Source of the DNA: Vandiemenella viatica
Taxonomy: Eukaryota; Arthropoda; Insecta; Orthoptera; Morabidae
Assembly (NCBI GenBank): GCA_031002005.1
Contig: JARYHS010008074.1
Span: forward strand, 181,374,494 to 181,438,493
DNA: 64,000 bases
Direction of reading: 5' to 3'
The position numbers and the translations under genes are program-made. The notes under the pieces are model-generated. The model had not been told where the DNA came from, searched no databases, and saw only the letters and a program-made list of their open reading frames with translations. Below, one piece after another: positions 54,911 to 64,000 of the stretch (position 1 is the stretch's first letter; every line of letters starts with the position of its first letter).

Positions 54911-55139
54911 AGATACAGTAACTACTTCAGAATCCGTAAACAGTTGCTAAGTGATGTTAGTAACAGACTTCGTTTGATGAAAAGTGAAAGGCTACAACAT
55001 AGCCAAAATAATGACAAGAAAAAAACTTACAAATTGGAGACTAGAGACAAACAGGCATTACAAATTGATGACATAATGAGTAGAGTGAAGAAAAAAGCAC
55101 AGAAAGTGCTAAACAGATCCAGAAGCAACACTATTCCAA
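54911..55139 (+). CDS. Host gene exon D (basic helical segment, DZIP1-like candidate)
   Basis: The strong acceptor cttcctag precedes 54911 and the A|GTAAGT donor follows 55139. Enters in phase 0 (as exon C needs) and leaves in phase 1, so the gene continues to the right; no further exon was found by 64000. Residues RYSNYFRIRKQLLSDVSNRL are followed by a Lys/Arg-rich stretch (VKKKAQKVLNRSRSN). The pattern 'Y...R..LL..V..RL' directly after the exon C segment is what links the pair to DZIP1-type proteins. The 14.1 kb intron between C and D is full of transposons. Confidence 0.65.
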
Positions 55140-55191
55140 GTAAGTAAGATACTTCAGTTTCACAGTATTTTTTTAAGTTAATTCTAGATGC

Positions 55192-55363
55192 TTATATATA
55201 TATATATATATAGGCCGAAATATTGCGCTTCTATTGTGTTTGTTTTTTGTTCGTCACCCCAGCCGCCTTCATCTGTGGTAAGTGTTGGGTCATATTTCCT
55301 TATCCTTCCTTAATTTTATTACCTTAAAGCTTTTTCCTGCTCATTGTTATTATATATATATAC
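55192..55363. mobile_element. Half copy of the (TA)n-flanked MITE
   Basis: From taggccgaaatattgcgctt through ttcgtcaccccagccgcctt to aaagctttttcctgctcatt it matches the right half of the MITE at 25476-25806, including the outer segment, in inverse orientation to that element's left end. Alternating TA lies on both sides. Confidence 0.8.
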
Positions 55364-55365
55364 AC

Positions 55366-57158
55366 ACAAGGTTGTTCAATAAGAAAAACATGACTTTAAT
55401 GTTTGAAATACATTTTATTATTCAATATAATGTCGCTGAACTTCAGTACACTCTCTCCAGTTAATGTCAGGGTGCCGAGTGGCTATGGCTGGTGGGCATA
55501 TGTAGATGTGTTCTGTGCTGACGAACTGACCTTAGGAAATTCCAGTTCTGCTGGAAGTGTATTCTGTTCTTCTGGCAGCTGTCCTAGAACCTTAACATTG
55601 TGCTATTTGAGGCTAAGTTTTTACACCACTGTGGATTGCGGCAACAGACTGAAAGTTAGAAATGGATTCAAGTTCTAAGTACATGAAGGAAGGCGAGACT
55701 TGAAATAGAACCAATTTTGTGGTCTCAAAGACTGAGTAATATAGTCAGTAATGTACCACAAAGGATTTCCAACTGTCGCTGAATTATCTAAGCCCCCATA
55801 CAGTAGTTAGTGGTTCAATGAGTACAAACTGGAAAAGTCAGCTGTAGGCAGATGGTCGCCCTGGTTGGGAGGTGAATAGAAGGGTGGCAGGCTCCTAACA
55901 GGTGGTTACTCTGTCCGAAATATACTCTGTTACTGTCCAACAGTATAAAGTCCCTACTTCATAGCTTGTACTTCTCAAGCTGCCTCGGTCTGAGGTGTCA
56001 ACAATAATGTGCTGACTGCAAGCTGTGCCAATTCGTACAAGTGCTGTGCTCAATGGGCCAGTGATTGGCAATTGCCAATAACTCGATGACCAAATAATAA
56101 TGTTCTTAAAAGTGATCTCTCACATTATCTTCTAATTTGAGGACTTCATCCCTGAAGTGAGACATTCGATGAAAATCGTTTTCCACACATGAATTTTTTT
56201 ATATGGGGAAGCAGCCAGAAGTCAGAGGGAGCCAAATCTGGTGAATAGGGTGGATGTGGCATACTTTAATTCACTGATTTTCGTGTTGTTTTTTGAGAAA
56301 TATGGGAGGATGCATTGTCTTGATGAAACATTATTTTTTTCTTGAGGTCTTTTCTAACGAATTTTTACATCCAGCTGGCCAAAAAGGTTACAATAACAAA
56401 TAATCTGTGTTTTGTTTTACCAATTAGTTGATAATTAACGAACAAAATTCCTTTTGCATCGCAAAAAAACTGATGCTAACACCTTCTTGGCTGAAGGGAA
56501 TCGGATTCACACCACTCCTTAGACTCTTGTTTTGATTCAGGATCGTGGTGGTAGACCCAAGTCTCATCTATAGTGATGAAACGATGCACAAAATCATTTT
56601 TATCCTTTATTAAGCGCTCCAAATGGTGCTAAGAAAGTCACATTCGAATTTGTTTTTGTTACGTTGTTAGTGAATGTGGCACCCAACTTTTTGAAACTCA
56701 TAACTTCAGCCAAAATATTACTCACACTGCCTAATTATATGCCTAGGGCTTATACTAAATCTCTCTCTGTAATTGATGATCTTCCAAAACCATACCCTGC
56801 ATTTTTGCTCCGATTTCTGATGCACTTTTCGGATGTCCTCCACGTGGTTCATCTTCAAGACTAATACAACCACATTTAAGTACAGCGACCCATTTTTCTA
56901 CTGTTCTAATTGAAGATGAAGAGTCCTTATGCACTTTTAAGGATTGTCCAAAAATAAGAATTTTATTGCTGCACAATATTCAATTTTTTCCATTTTACCA
57001 ATATACAGTAACACATAAACTTTGAACAGCTGTAAATATATGAATAAGTTATCAGATCTACATGAAACATCACACCTGGTCGTAAAAAAGTAGTACCCAC
57101 TATAGAACCTATGAGCGCCATCTCTTACTGAATAACAAAATTTATTCAACAATCTTGT
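55366..57158 (-). mobile_element. Mariner-like element copy 5, decayed, with insertion
   Basis: Ends acaaggttgttcaataag (55366-55383) and the complement acaagattgttgaataaa (57158-57141) match at 15 of 18 positions. The minus strand gives IEYCAAIKFLFLDNP, SIRTVEKWVAVLKCGCISLE, DEPRGGHPKS (mariner N-terminal helix-turn-helix and linker), then a MRLGSTT..NQNKSLRSGV remnant of the DETW..ESK region. About 1.8 kb, longer than a mariner; text at about 55440-56090 seems foreign. No frame is intact. Confidence 0.65.
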
Positions 57159-57539
57159 ACATATATAAAAAATAAATACACCAATCTCTCACAGAAGTTG
57201 AAGAGAGGAATTGTGAAAACAGAAACGTGTAAATGACTTTGCACAGGCAATTATGGTCAACACTGTCACATGAATGGTGGTTTTGACAGTTATGATTGGA
57301 ATGGAGATGGTGAGGGAGCAAAACCAATTTTAGTGGCAATGTTGATCGCAGAAACGAAATTAATCAAAATAAAATAAAAAAGGGGGTTGTGAAAGATTAA
57401 AAAATTATAAAAATTAGAAAGTTAGAAAATTAAAGAAACTGTTTATATAAATTAAATGCACAAAGGCTTAACCTGGTCCTAGTTGGCCTCAACGAATAAA
57501 TAAATATATAATAAATTAATTATGCTCTCAAGTGATGAG
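57159..57539. other. Non-coding interval
   Basis: No element or gene recognised. Confidence 0.5.
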
Positions 57540-58225
57540 TATAAGAGGCTGAGGAAAGACAGTATTATGGAATAAACTGCTTGGAAATCTAACTGCGTCA
57601 AATTCAAATCGTCTAGCAACATTTCAGAGCCTGCCACTGCTCCTATTGTCAAACTACTGTTCAACATCACTGAAGATGGCTGGACACTAGTTTGTTTATC
57701 AGAGCTTCCAGGTGGAAGCAGAGAGGGAGTCCAGCAGGGCACTGCTGACTTGGTCACATCATGTTTGATTCACTACTATGCCCTAATATGGTTTGGTTCC
57801 ATGGCTCGTGACCATTGTCTATGGCCATTATCCATGGTTTTGACAAAATGACACACCTTTGCCTTGCAGTTAATTTTTGGGACAGTGTTGTTATGGAGGC
57901 CATAGCCAAACATAAAGCCAGCAATAAAATTATTGCAAGTCATGTGGGACCGCACCATATTAGGGCATAGTAATGACTTAAACATGATGTCACCAAGTGT
58001 ACAGTGCCCAGTTAGACTTCCCCTCCATGGACACTTTTCTCCTCTCCCCGTTGCATCTCTGTATAACATACTACCATGTGGCTGTCTTCAGTGATGTTGA
58101 GCGGTGGATTGACAATCTAAGTAGTACCAGATTTCAAAATGTTGCCAGATGATTTGCATTTGACGTGACTAGAATCTTGAAGTTTTTCTACAATATTGCT
58201 GCCTCAATAGTGTATGTGGTTATCT
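57540..58225. mobile_element. Large foldback F2-like element
   Basis: An inner pair, gtcacatcatgtttgattca..gccctaatatggt (about 57755-57795), is matched by its complement at about 57953-57995. Outer arms (about 57560-57690 and 58080-58215) share caacatcactgaagat and gcaacattt..caaatc..ctggcaacat, with about 75% similarity. It is related to the foldback at 21880-22110 (gtctggtgacattt/gccagacgattt). Confidence 0.6.
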
Positions 58226-58315
58226 AAGGTAAGCATTATCTCAGATTGAGACCAGGGGAATGTGTGATATCCAGAAAGTGTTGGTTGGCCAATTCCCACC
58301 TTCAGAGTTTGGATA

Positions 58316-58579
58316 AAACTAACTTCGTCCACAACCCGTAGATTGGTTGGATCCTCCCGAAAGAGGCATACTAAGCCATTGTGCCAGAGGCGGATGGCCA
58401 GTTCCTTTTCTCTGGGACCTACAATTTAATGTGGAATCCGAACCACGAAGCGACCTGGCATAGCTCATATCATCAAACACAGTCCTTAAAAATTCCTGTA
58501 GCTGCCAGAACTCGAACCCAGGACCAGAGCAACGAACTTCTTGAATGCGAGTGCCTTAACCACTGAGCTACCAGACCGC
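58316..58579 (-). mobile_element. tRNA-derived SINE (family S2), full length with 14 bp target duplication
   Basis: On the minus strand it begins gcggtctggtagctcagtgg, with box A tagctcagtgg (58570-58560) and box B ggttcgagttc (58518-58508). It differs in body from S1. It is flanked by a perfect direct repeat tcagagtttggata at 58302-58315 and 58580-58593. The head is close to a tRNA, suggesting a fairly young insertion. Confidence 0.88.
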
Positions 58580-58621
58580 TCAGAGTTTGGATAGGCATTT
58601 GATTTGATGGACTGTTATATA

Positions 58622-60066
58622 CAGGGTGTCCCCGAATTCCATGTACAAATTTGGAGGGGAAGTAGAGAACATCGGGAGGAGCCATAATTACATCAGAAAG
58701 CATGGGCTTGAAACGTAACCATAACGAAATAAAGAGACACAAAGGCAGTAAGGCTACAACAGAGAATGTTGTATAAAATGTGTTATCACACAAAAAATAA
58801 ATAAAACGTATGACGTAAAAGCATCACAGAAGGTGTTCGAAATTGTGGCCATTGGCATGTATGCACACACGACACTGACGTGACATGGATTGGCAGACAT
58901 GTTCAAAAATACCGGGCTTTTTACAGATCGTACCAACAGCAATGTATATTCATGCCACCAGGTCCATTTAAGAATTGACGGCGTGTTGTACATAAGGCTC
59001 TTCAGAGAAAAAAAATCCAGAAGAGATAATTCAAAAGATCTGGGAGGCAAAGCGACAGGACCATCAATCCCAAACCACGTGTTTGGAAATGTCCGGTCCA
59101 AATGGTCGCATACACACCTTCCATAATGAGATGGGACCCCATCCTATTGAAACCACATGAAGCGCCGAACTGGTGCGGGGACATTGGTAAGCAGTTCCAG
59201 AAGTTCCCCCTTTAGATAGCCCAGATACTTGTCAGAGTCCAGTCGAGGTGGTAAGACGTACGGTCTGAGTAAACTGTCCCCCACAATACCTGCCTACACA
59301 TTAACAGTGAAGTGTTGTTGTGCGGCTCATGGTCAGGTGCTGTGTGGCTTATTTAAGGCCCACATGTGCACGTTGTGCATATTAAACACTTCAAGTGAAA
59401 AGGTTGCTTCACAACATAACAACATGGAACTGGCAAGGTGCATGTCTGCTGCACGTTGCTTAACAAACCACAGTGCAAACAAGACACATCGTGGGTGATA
59501 ATCTGGCTCTAATAACTGCATTCTCTGTACATGAAACGGTTGTAAGGCTTCACCCTGAAGTACAAGAAGGAAATTTTTTCAAGATCTTCTGGATGCAACA
59601 GCAAGCACCTGTATGCTGGTACTGGGATTTCTGTCCAGAGCATGCAACACCCCTTCTTCAAATATGTGTGTTCGTGCAGTTCACGGCCACCAAGTACCTT
59701 TAATCGTGGCTCTGTAGGATCCATGTTCCACCAGGTTCTGATGCACCAGAGCGATTGTTTGATGATTTGGTTGCCGCCTGATTGGATATCTTTCCCCATA
59801 GCACCGAACAGCAGCACATCCATTGGCTAGCCAAGTGGGTAGGCTGTAGATAAAGTGTATATCTGCCAAGTCAGCATTCGTATAACAATTAATGTTCATC
59901 GTACGCTGTCCGTGTCTGAAATGTGGAAACCACACGTACCGACCTTGCGAGCTGGCCTACAACACCAACTATTGCTTTCTGTCCATGCTTTCCGATGTAA
60001 TTATGGCTCCTCACGATGTTCTCTTCCTCTCCTCAAAATTTGTACACACCTTTCGGAGACACCCTG
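58622..60066 (-). mobile_element. Tc1/mariner-superfamily element with DUF4817-type transposase remnant
   Basis: Inverted ends of about 33 bp (cagggtgtccccgaattcca... and complement) with TA at both sides. The minus-strand protein is in pieces: an N-terminal helix-turn-helix with NADLADIHFIYSL, GERYPIRRQPNHQTIALVHQ and NLVEHGSY (DUF4817 style); then RCVLFALWFV..EATFSLEVFNMHNVHM, where the first acidic catalytic position (DEATF) has changed; FQ*DGVPSHYGR (QQDGAPAH motif with a stop); and WPPRSPDLTPLDFF remnant LPPRSFELSLLDFF. Not functional. Confidence 0.8.
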
Positions 60067-60077
60067 TATATATAATA

Positions 60078-60350
60078 CAGGGCTAGTCAAAATGATTGCA
60101 GTGATTTCAGAAAATTACTACAGAGTTATTATTTGACATATACTTACAAGATTACACAGATATACAAACAAACTGTGAAATTTTTTTGAGTGTCTACAGA
60201 TGCTCAATATGTGCACCTTTAGTGACTCTGCATACATGAAGTCTATAATCGAGTTCTTCCCATACTCGATGCAGTATGTCTGTGTCAATTAAAGCAAATG
60301 CATTAATGATGCAAACCCGCAGTTCTGGCAGATCAACTGGTACTGGTTGC
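60078..60350 (-). mobile_element. End fragment of the foldback-type DDE element
   Basis: Starts with cagggctagtcaaaatgatt after TA and matches the left arm of 23067-23612. The minus strand encodes VDLPELRVCIINAFALIDTD and ELDYRLHVCRVTKGAHIEHL, a transposase C terminus. It stops near 60350, where similarity to the other copy ends. It lies just 11 bp from the preceding element. Confidence 0.75.
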
Positions 60351-60639
60351 ATGTCATTAGAGCATCCCACAACTCTCAAAAACCAGCTATTGACCCCCCC
60401 TCATTTATCCAGGCACAGGAGTGTCACTTGGAAATCCATTCCAAGAGGCGGAGTTAGTCCTCCTCCTCTTTAATGAGTAATTTATTTGTGATCCTACTTC
60501 CAGTGATTTCCTGGTAACTACCACATTAAGTGGTTGAACACCATGTAATATGGCATTTCATGTTGCAAGACGTTTAGCAAATGACAGTTTTTCTACTCAA
60601 ATAAGGTGTTTGGTGATGGTATTCTTAATATAGGTCCTA
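60351..60639. other. Non-coding interval
   Basis: Nothing recognised. Confidence 0.4.
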
Positions 60640-61978
60640 AATAGTCTAAGTGGTTTGTGGTATGTAAGTATTACCACTCCAGATTTACAAAGACTTAAGT
60701 CATCTTTCACTTACCAGTTTAGAGTCCGTTTTCTGGCAGGGGAATGAAAACGGATTACATTGTTTTATTATTACTCCACAAGTCACTAAAAGTGTGTGGC
60801 AGAGGGTGCATTGCACCTATCTGCAAGTGTAAAAGCTTGGAAGGGATAGACGGAATATGGCAATAGGTGTCCATGGGCTATTTTGAGGAACATCCCAGCT
60901 TTCGCCTTGAGTGATCTGGAAAACCATGGAAAACCCAGATCAGGATGGCTCAAGTGATTTACTGAGGACTAAGATTACTCGCTCAGTAAATCTTTCCTAT
61001 TCCATTCCCTAAGCACTCGTGGAAAAAATGAGTTCATAAATGAATCATTTGTGGCCCCAATTTCTCTTTTCTTACTTTTGCAGTATCTTATTTTTACAGT
61101 CATTCCTAGATATGAATGTTGCTGGTAGTAATATTTGTTTGCTGTAATTCCAAAATAAGTAAGTCATGAATATTTCTATTAGCTTCTGTCAAGAGAAAAC
61201 GCTTTCAGCGTTCCAGGTCTTTCCAACCTAACTCCTTCAACATCGCACATACCCTTTCCCTCCAATTATATATACCTGTCATGAATCGGGCAGCTCTTCT
61301 TTGGACCTTCTCCAATGCCTTAATTATCCCCTTTTGGTGGGGACCCTATACAGAACAACAATATTCTAAGTGAGGGGACACTAGAGACTTGTATGCAATC
61401 GATTTAACTTTCAGTGTGCACTATTTTAAATTACGACCTCAAAATGGGAGCATACGATTTGCTTTCCCAATTACCTTCTCGATATGCTCGTTCCATGACA
61501 AATTATTACAAATTGTTACACATAGGTATTTAGCGGAATCTACCATTTTAATGGCAGTACCATTAATTGTATATTCAAAGGTAAATTGTGTCACCTTTTT
61601 ACTTATACGCATGACTTGGCACTTTTCAGCATTTAAATCCAACTGCCAGTCTTTACACCGCACAATTATTTTCATAATGTCGTCTTCTAACACAGTGCAG
61701 TCGTCCGGGGTTTTGATTTTTGCGGTAAATAATAGCATCATGGGCAAATTGTATTTTCTTCCCCCTTATTACATCGCTCAGTCGTGAAACAATAGAGGCC
61801 CTATCACACTTCCTTGCGGAACCCCGGATCTTCCATTTGGTAAGTGATTAACACTCACCATCATGAACTACACACCGCCTTTACAAAGTCTGTAACCCAG
61901 TTGCATATTTGTCTAGATATGCCATATCCACGAAGGTTCCTAAGTACCACAGTGTGAGGCACAATGTCAAAAGCTTTT
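60640..61978 (-). pseudogene. LINE RT fragment (CR1/L2-like), cut by the piggyBac element
   Basis: On the minus strand: KKAFDIVPHTVVLRNLRGYG (motif A onward), GVPQGSVIGPLLFHD (motif B), LNAEKCQVMRISKK, DSAKYLCVTICNNLSWNEHI (thumb), then SPHLEYCCSVWGPHQKG and LEKVQRRAARFMTGIYNW. The catalytic FADD segment is reduced to MPMMLLF (frame-disrupted). It ends at 61978, right at the TTAA where a piggyBac derivative is inserted; I could not identify the continuation beyond 63482. Confidence 0.75.
60838..60955 (-). mobile_element. SINE family S1 fragment
   Basis: On the minus strand cctgatctgggttttccatg and gaaagctgggatgttcctca match the S1 body. Head and tail are missing. Confidence 0.6.
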
Positions 61979-61982
61979 TTAA

Positions 61983-63478
61983 CCCTTTGACTGCTGTAGA
62001 CGCGTTAACGCTTGGGGATTCTACTGCGCCCTGGTGCTCTAGATGTGTTAACGCGCGACCTTGCTCCTTTCCTGAGGTGCACTGGACGTGTATACACGCG
62101 CCGCCTTGCCGCCCCTGTCAGTGCTCTGCACGCGTTAAGACGTCCGGCCACTTGGATCCCTGTGTGCTATGGACGCGTTAACGCGCAAGCCACTTAGCGA
62201 CCAGGCCAGGTAGCTGTATTTCCACCCCAGCTGGTTAATTGCTTTCCAACGTAAGGACCATGAGTGTCTGCAGTTGCGACCTTATCTGAGTTGCTATTTT
62301 CATTGTAGTTTTACCTGAGAAAATGGATCGCCGTTGTGTTTGTACAAAGGAAGAAATCATTCAGATTCTTACTAGAAACGGATGATATGGATGATAGTGA
62401 AGACCCTTCAATAGGATCTCGAAGTAATAGTCCTAAGCCTTTTACATCTGCTAGTGGAAAACGACCGTCTGTCTCCGCAAAAGGTAAACATTTTCAGTAT
62501 CTGAAGCTTCATATAGTGAGAGCTAAATGTGTGGAAAAAGAGGACGCTTTTGTGACAGCTTTGACTGGAAGAAAAGAGATTGTCGTTCTTTTGTGCTTGC
62601 GGGACACAAATATGGATTAGGTCAAAATGCTAGCATTCTGTGATTTTTCGGAATATTTTTAACAGAAGATCTTATGAAATCTATTGCTGAAGGAACCTAT
62701 AGATTTTATTTATATACCAAGACAAATACGCTAATCAGTTCACTCTAGATTTTCAAGGTGGAAGGATTTACTGGGAGACATTTTCGAAATATTATTCACA
62801 TTAAAAATTCGAAGGAGAGCACGCCAACGCGTTGATGTGCTAGATGTTCAAAACAGAAACCAGGTACAAACACAGAACATGCAAAGTACAGTAATACTGC
62901 GTGTTGTGCCACGTTTGGAGGCTTGTTACACAAAAAACATTTATTAACCATGGGTAACTACACTGCAACAATTATATTAGGTTTATACGCCTCTAAAACT
63001 GTGTGAAATACAAGAAATTGAAAAAAAAATATTTTTAACTTCGCTAGTGACGATCTAAAGCTTAGAAGCAAAAGAAGGATGGAAAATATATGCAGAATTT
63101 GTGAAAGGTATTCAAACACTTAACTTCGAAATTTTCTCCTAATGACATTTCAGTTGCTGTAATATCTATTTAGTATATGAAGTACCTGTATGTTTGTCTA
63201 TGCGGAAAATTCACTTTTAGAGGAGCTTTAATTTGAAAAACCTTAGATGTCAGAATAACTGCATTTATTTTGTTTCTGGGGTTTCAAAACGCAAAGCGAA
63301 AACTGAATACACACAACGCCTCAGGAATATTCAGCACAGAGCAGTCCGGGCCGTGTGCCGAACTCCAGCAGGGCAGGTATAGGCCGATCGTGGCCTCTTA
63401 GCGCAGGTAGACGGCTTAGAGGATAACAAAGGAGCACACAGCGAGGACTCTGCCGGGCAATACCTAGCAATTAAATGG
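61983..63478 (+). mobile_element. piggyBac-derived element, internally deleted, TTAA target duplication
   Basis: TTAA lies at 61979-61982 and 63479-63482. Inner ends are CCCTTTGACTGC and the complement of GCAATTAAATGG (CCATTTAATTGC): 8 of 12 positions match, in piggyBac style (CCC/CCA-TTT). About 1.5 kb instead of 2.5 kb or so. GC-rich subterminal text with acgcgttaacgcg repeats follows the left end. The insertion splits a minus-strand LINE. Confidence 0.82.
62323..62780 (+). pseudogene. piggyBac transposase N-terminal remnant
   Basis: Starts MDRRCVCTKEEIIQILTRN, then loses frame; the +1 frame continues with the acidic TDDMDDSEDPSIGSRSNSPK, usual for piggyBac N termini. A later frame (62660-62750) gives GIFLTEDLMKSIAEGTYRFY, the 'lfl T.d....i...TN.y' start of the DDE_Tnp_1_7 domain. 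The catalytic core (three Asp) and C-terminal zinc finger are deleted, so it is inactive. Confidence 0.7.
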
Positions 63479-63482
63479 TTAA

Positions 63483-63700
63483 AACCTAATGGAACAGTCA
63501 ACCTAGGATTGATGGAAGAACAAAGACTTTCTCAGCGTACGACTGCAGTGAAGTCTTCACGGTGTACCGCCAGATTGTGTCGTGGAAACACTCTATTTCG
63601 ACGACTAGCTCCACCATCTTCATCAGGCGTGGAGACATCTGCACTGGTCGGCTGACCCACAGATACTGAGATAGTTTGCGTGCCGCACTTCCTTACATAC
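63483..63700. other. Interval between piggyBac derivative and Penelope-like fragment
   Basis: Contains accatcttcatcaggcgtgg; no coding sequence was recognised. Confidence 0.4.
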
Positions 63701-63734
63701 ATGTGGCATATGCCGGTAATACGTCCGGAAAGAT

Positions 63735-64000
63735 TGGAAGGTTCTTGGCGCGGTCTGGTATAAAAAACATTTTTCGGCCACCCGCCAAGATATGTGATGT
63801 TCAGTTAATGATGATTTAGGCCTAAGAATTCCCAGAATTTATTCCATACCTTGTGAATGCAGCAAAGTTTATATCGGACAGACAGTCAGAATGATCACTG
63901 AACATATTACCGAGCACAAACGGCACTTAAGACTGGTACAAGTGGAAAAGTCCACAGTAGCCGAACCTGGTTTCAATGAAGAGTATAAGATAGTGTGTGA
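63735..64000 (+). pseudogene. Penelope-like element, GIY-YIG endonuclease end (different family), cut by window edge
   Basis: The frame reads KIGRFLARSGIKNIFRPPAK, a segment typical just before the endonuclease of Penelope-like elements. After a frameshift near 63805 comes LRIPRIYSIPCECSKVYIGQ (GIY changed to RIY; YIG retained), then TEHKRHLRLVQVEKSTVAE, the conserved EHKR..R.......SAVAEH motif. Family differs from the Penelope-like copies at 30-52 kb, in which this part has decayed. The C terminus lies beyond 64000. Confidence 0.78.

Noticed and set aside
55403..55678. 91-codon open frame as a gene
   Set aside because: It starts at the end of a mariner-like element and runs through foreign insert sequence; no motif.
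58500..58580. tRNA gene on the minus strand
   Set aside because: The tRNA-like head continues into a longer non-tRNA body and is bounded by a target duplication, so it is a SINE.
62336..62620. Host gene of about 94 codons
   Set aside because: It lies within a TTAA-flanked element and reads as the acidic N terminus of a piggyBac transposase.

Overview
The window looks like non-coding-rich chromosomal DNA from an arthropod, probably an insect with a large, repeat-packed genome (an orthopteran-like genome fits, but that is inference). The signs are GT-AG split exons, mariner, piggyBac, hAT and Helitron transposons, tRNA-derived SINEs, CR1-, Jockey- and RTE-like LINEs, Penelope-like elements and a Ty3/gypsy element with an insect-style TATA/Inr promoter. 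There is no bacterial-style gene organisation. About two thirds of the window can be assigned to mobile elements or tandem/inverted repeats; most are broken and several are nested.

Host gene content: four + strand exons (35965-36308, 40016-40167, 40641-40818, 54911-55139) join in compatible phases (x-0, 0-2, 2-0, 0-1) into one open reading frame. It encodes an acidic and coiled-coil protein that resembles the C-terminal half of the DZIP1/DZIP1L ciliary-base proteins (moderate confidence). Introns are 3.7 kb, 0.47 kb and 14.1 kb and hold most of the transposons. The gene is open at both ends of what I can see. The exon at 40016 has a second, degenerate copy at 40519 that would act as a frame-breaking (poison) exon. 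A promoter-like patch at about 21.1 kb (CACGTG, CCAAT box, Inr) with a strong splice donor on the minus strand at 20868 may be the first exon of another gene.

Layout: 0-5.4 kb, LINE fragments, a ~140 bp tandem array, a foldback and a SINE inside a LINE. 5.4-13 kb, an RTE-like LINE split by a mariner (5688-7022) and a 5.6 kb gypsy element (7048-12675) whose LTRs carry tRNA-like A and B boxes. 13-20 kb, CR1-like LINEs, a hAT-like MITE and a second mariner with an intact 357-codon transposase (15681-17014). 20-30 kb, foldback elements and a Jockey-like LINE carrying a MITE with a perfect 66 bp inverted repeat. 30-35.9 kb, a Penelope-like element with its 3' tail and decayed LINE and mariner pieces. 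36-55 kb, the introns of the host gene, with two Helitrons, a third mariner, a hAT remnant, two more Penelope-like copies and a ~1.1 kb palindrome with convergent promoter-like ends. 55-64 kb, more Tc1/mariner-superfamily elements, SINEs, a LINE interrupted by a piggyBac derivative with TTAA target duplication, and the GIY-YIG end of a different Penelope-like element at the window edge.

All boundaries are from eye reading, without alignment tools; family names rest on recognised motifs and termini.
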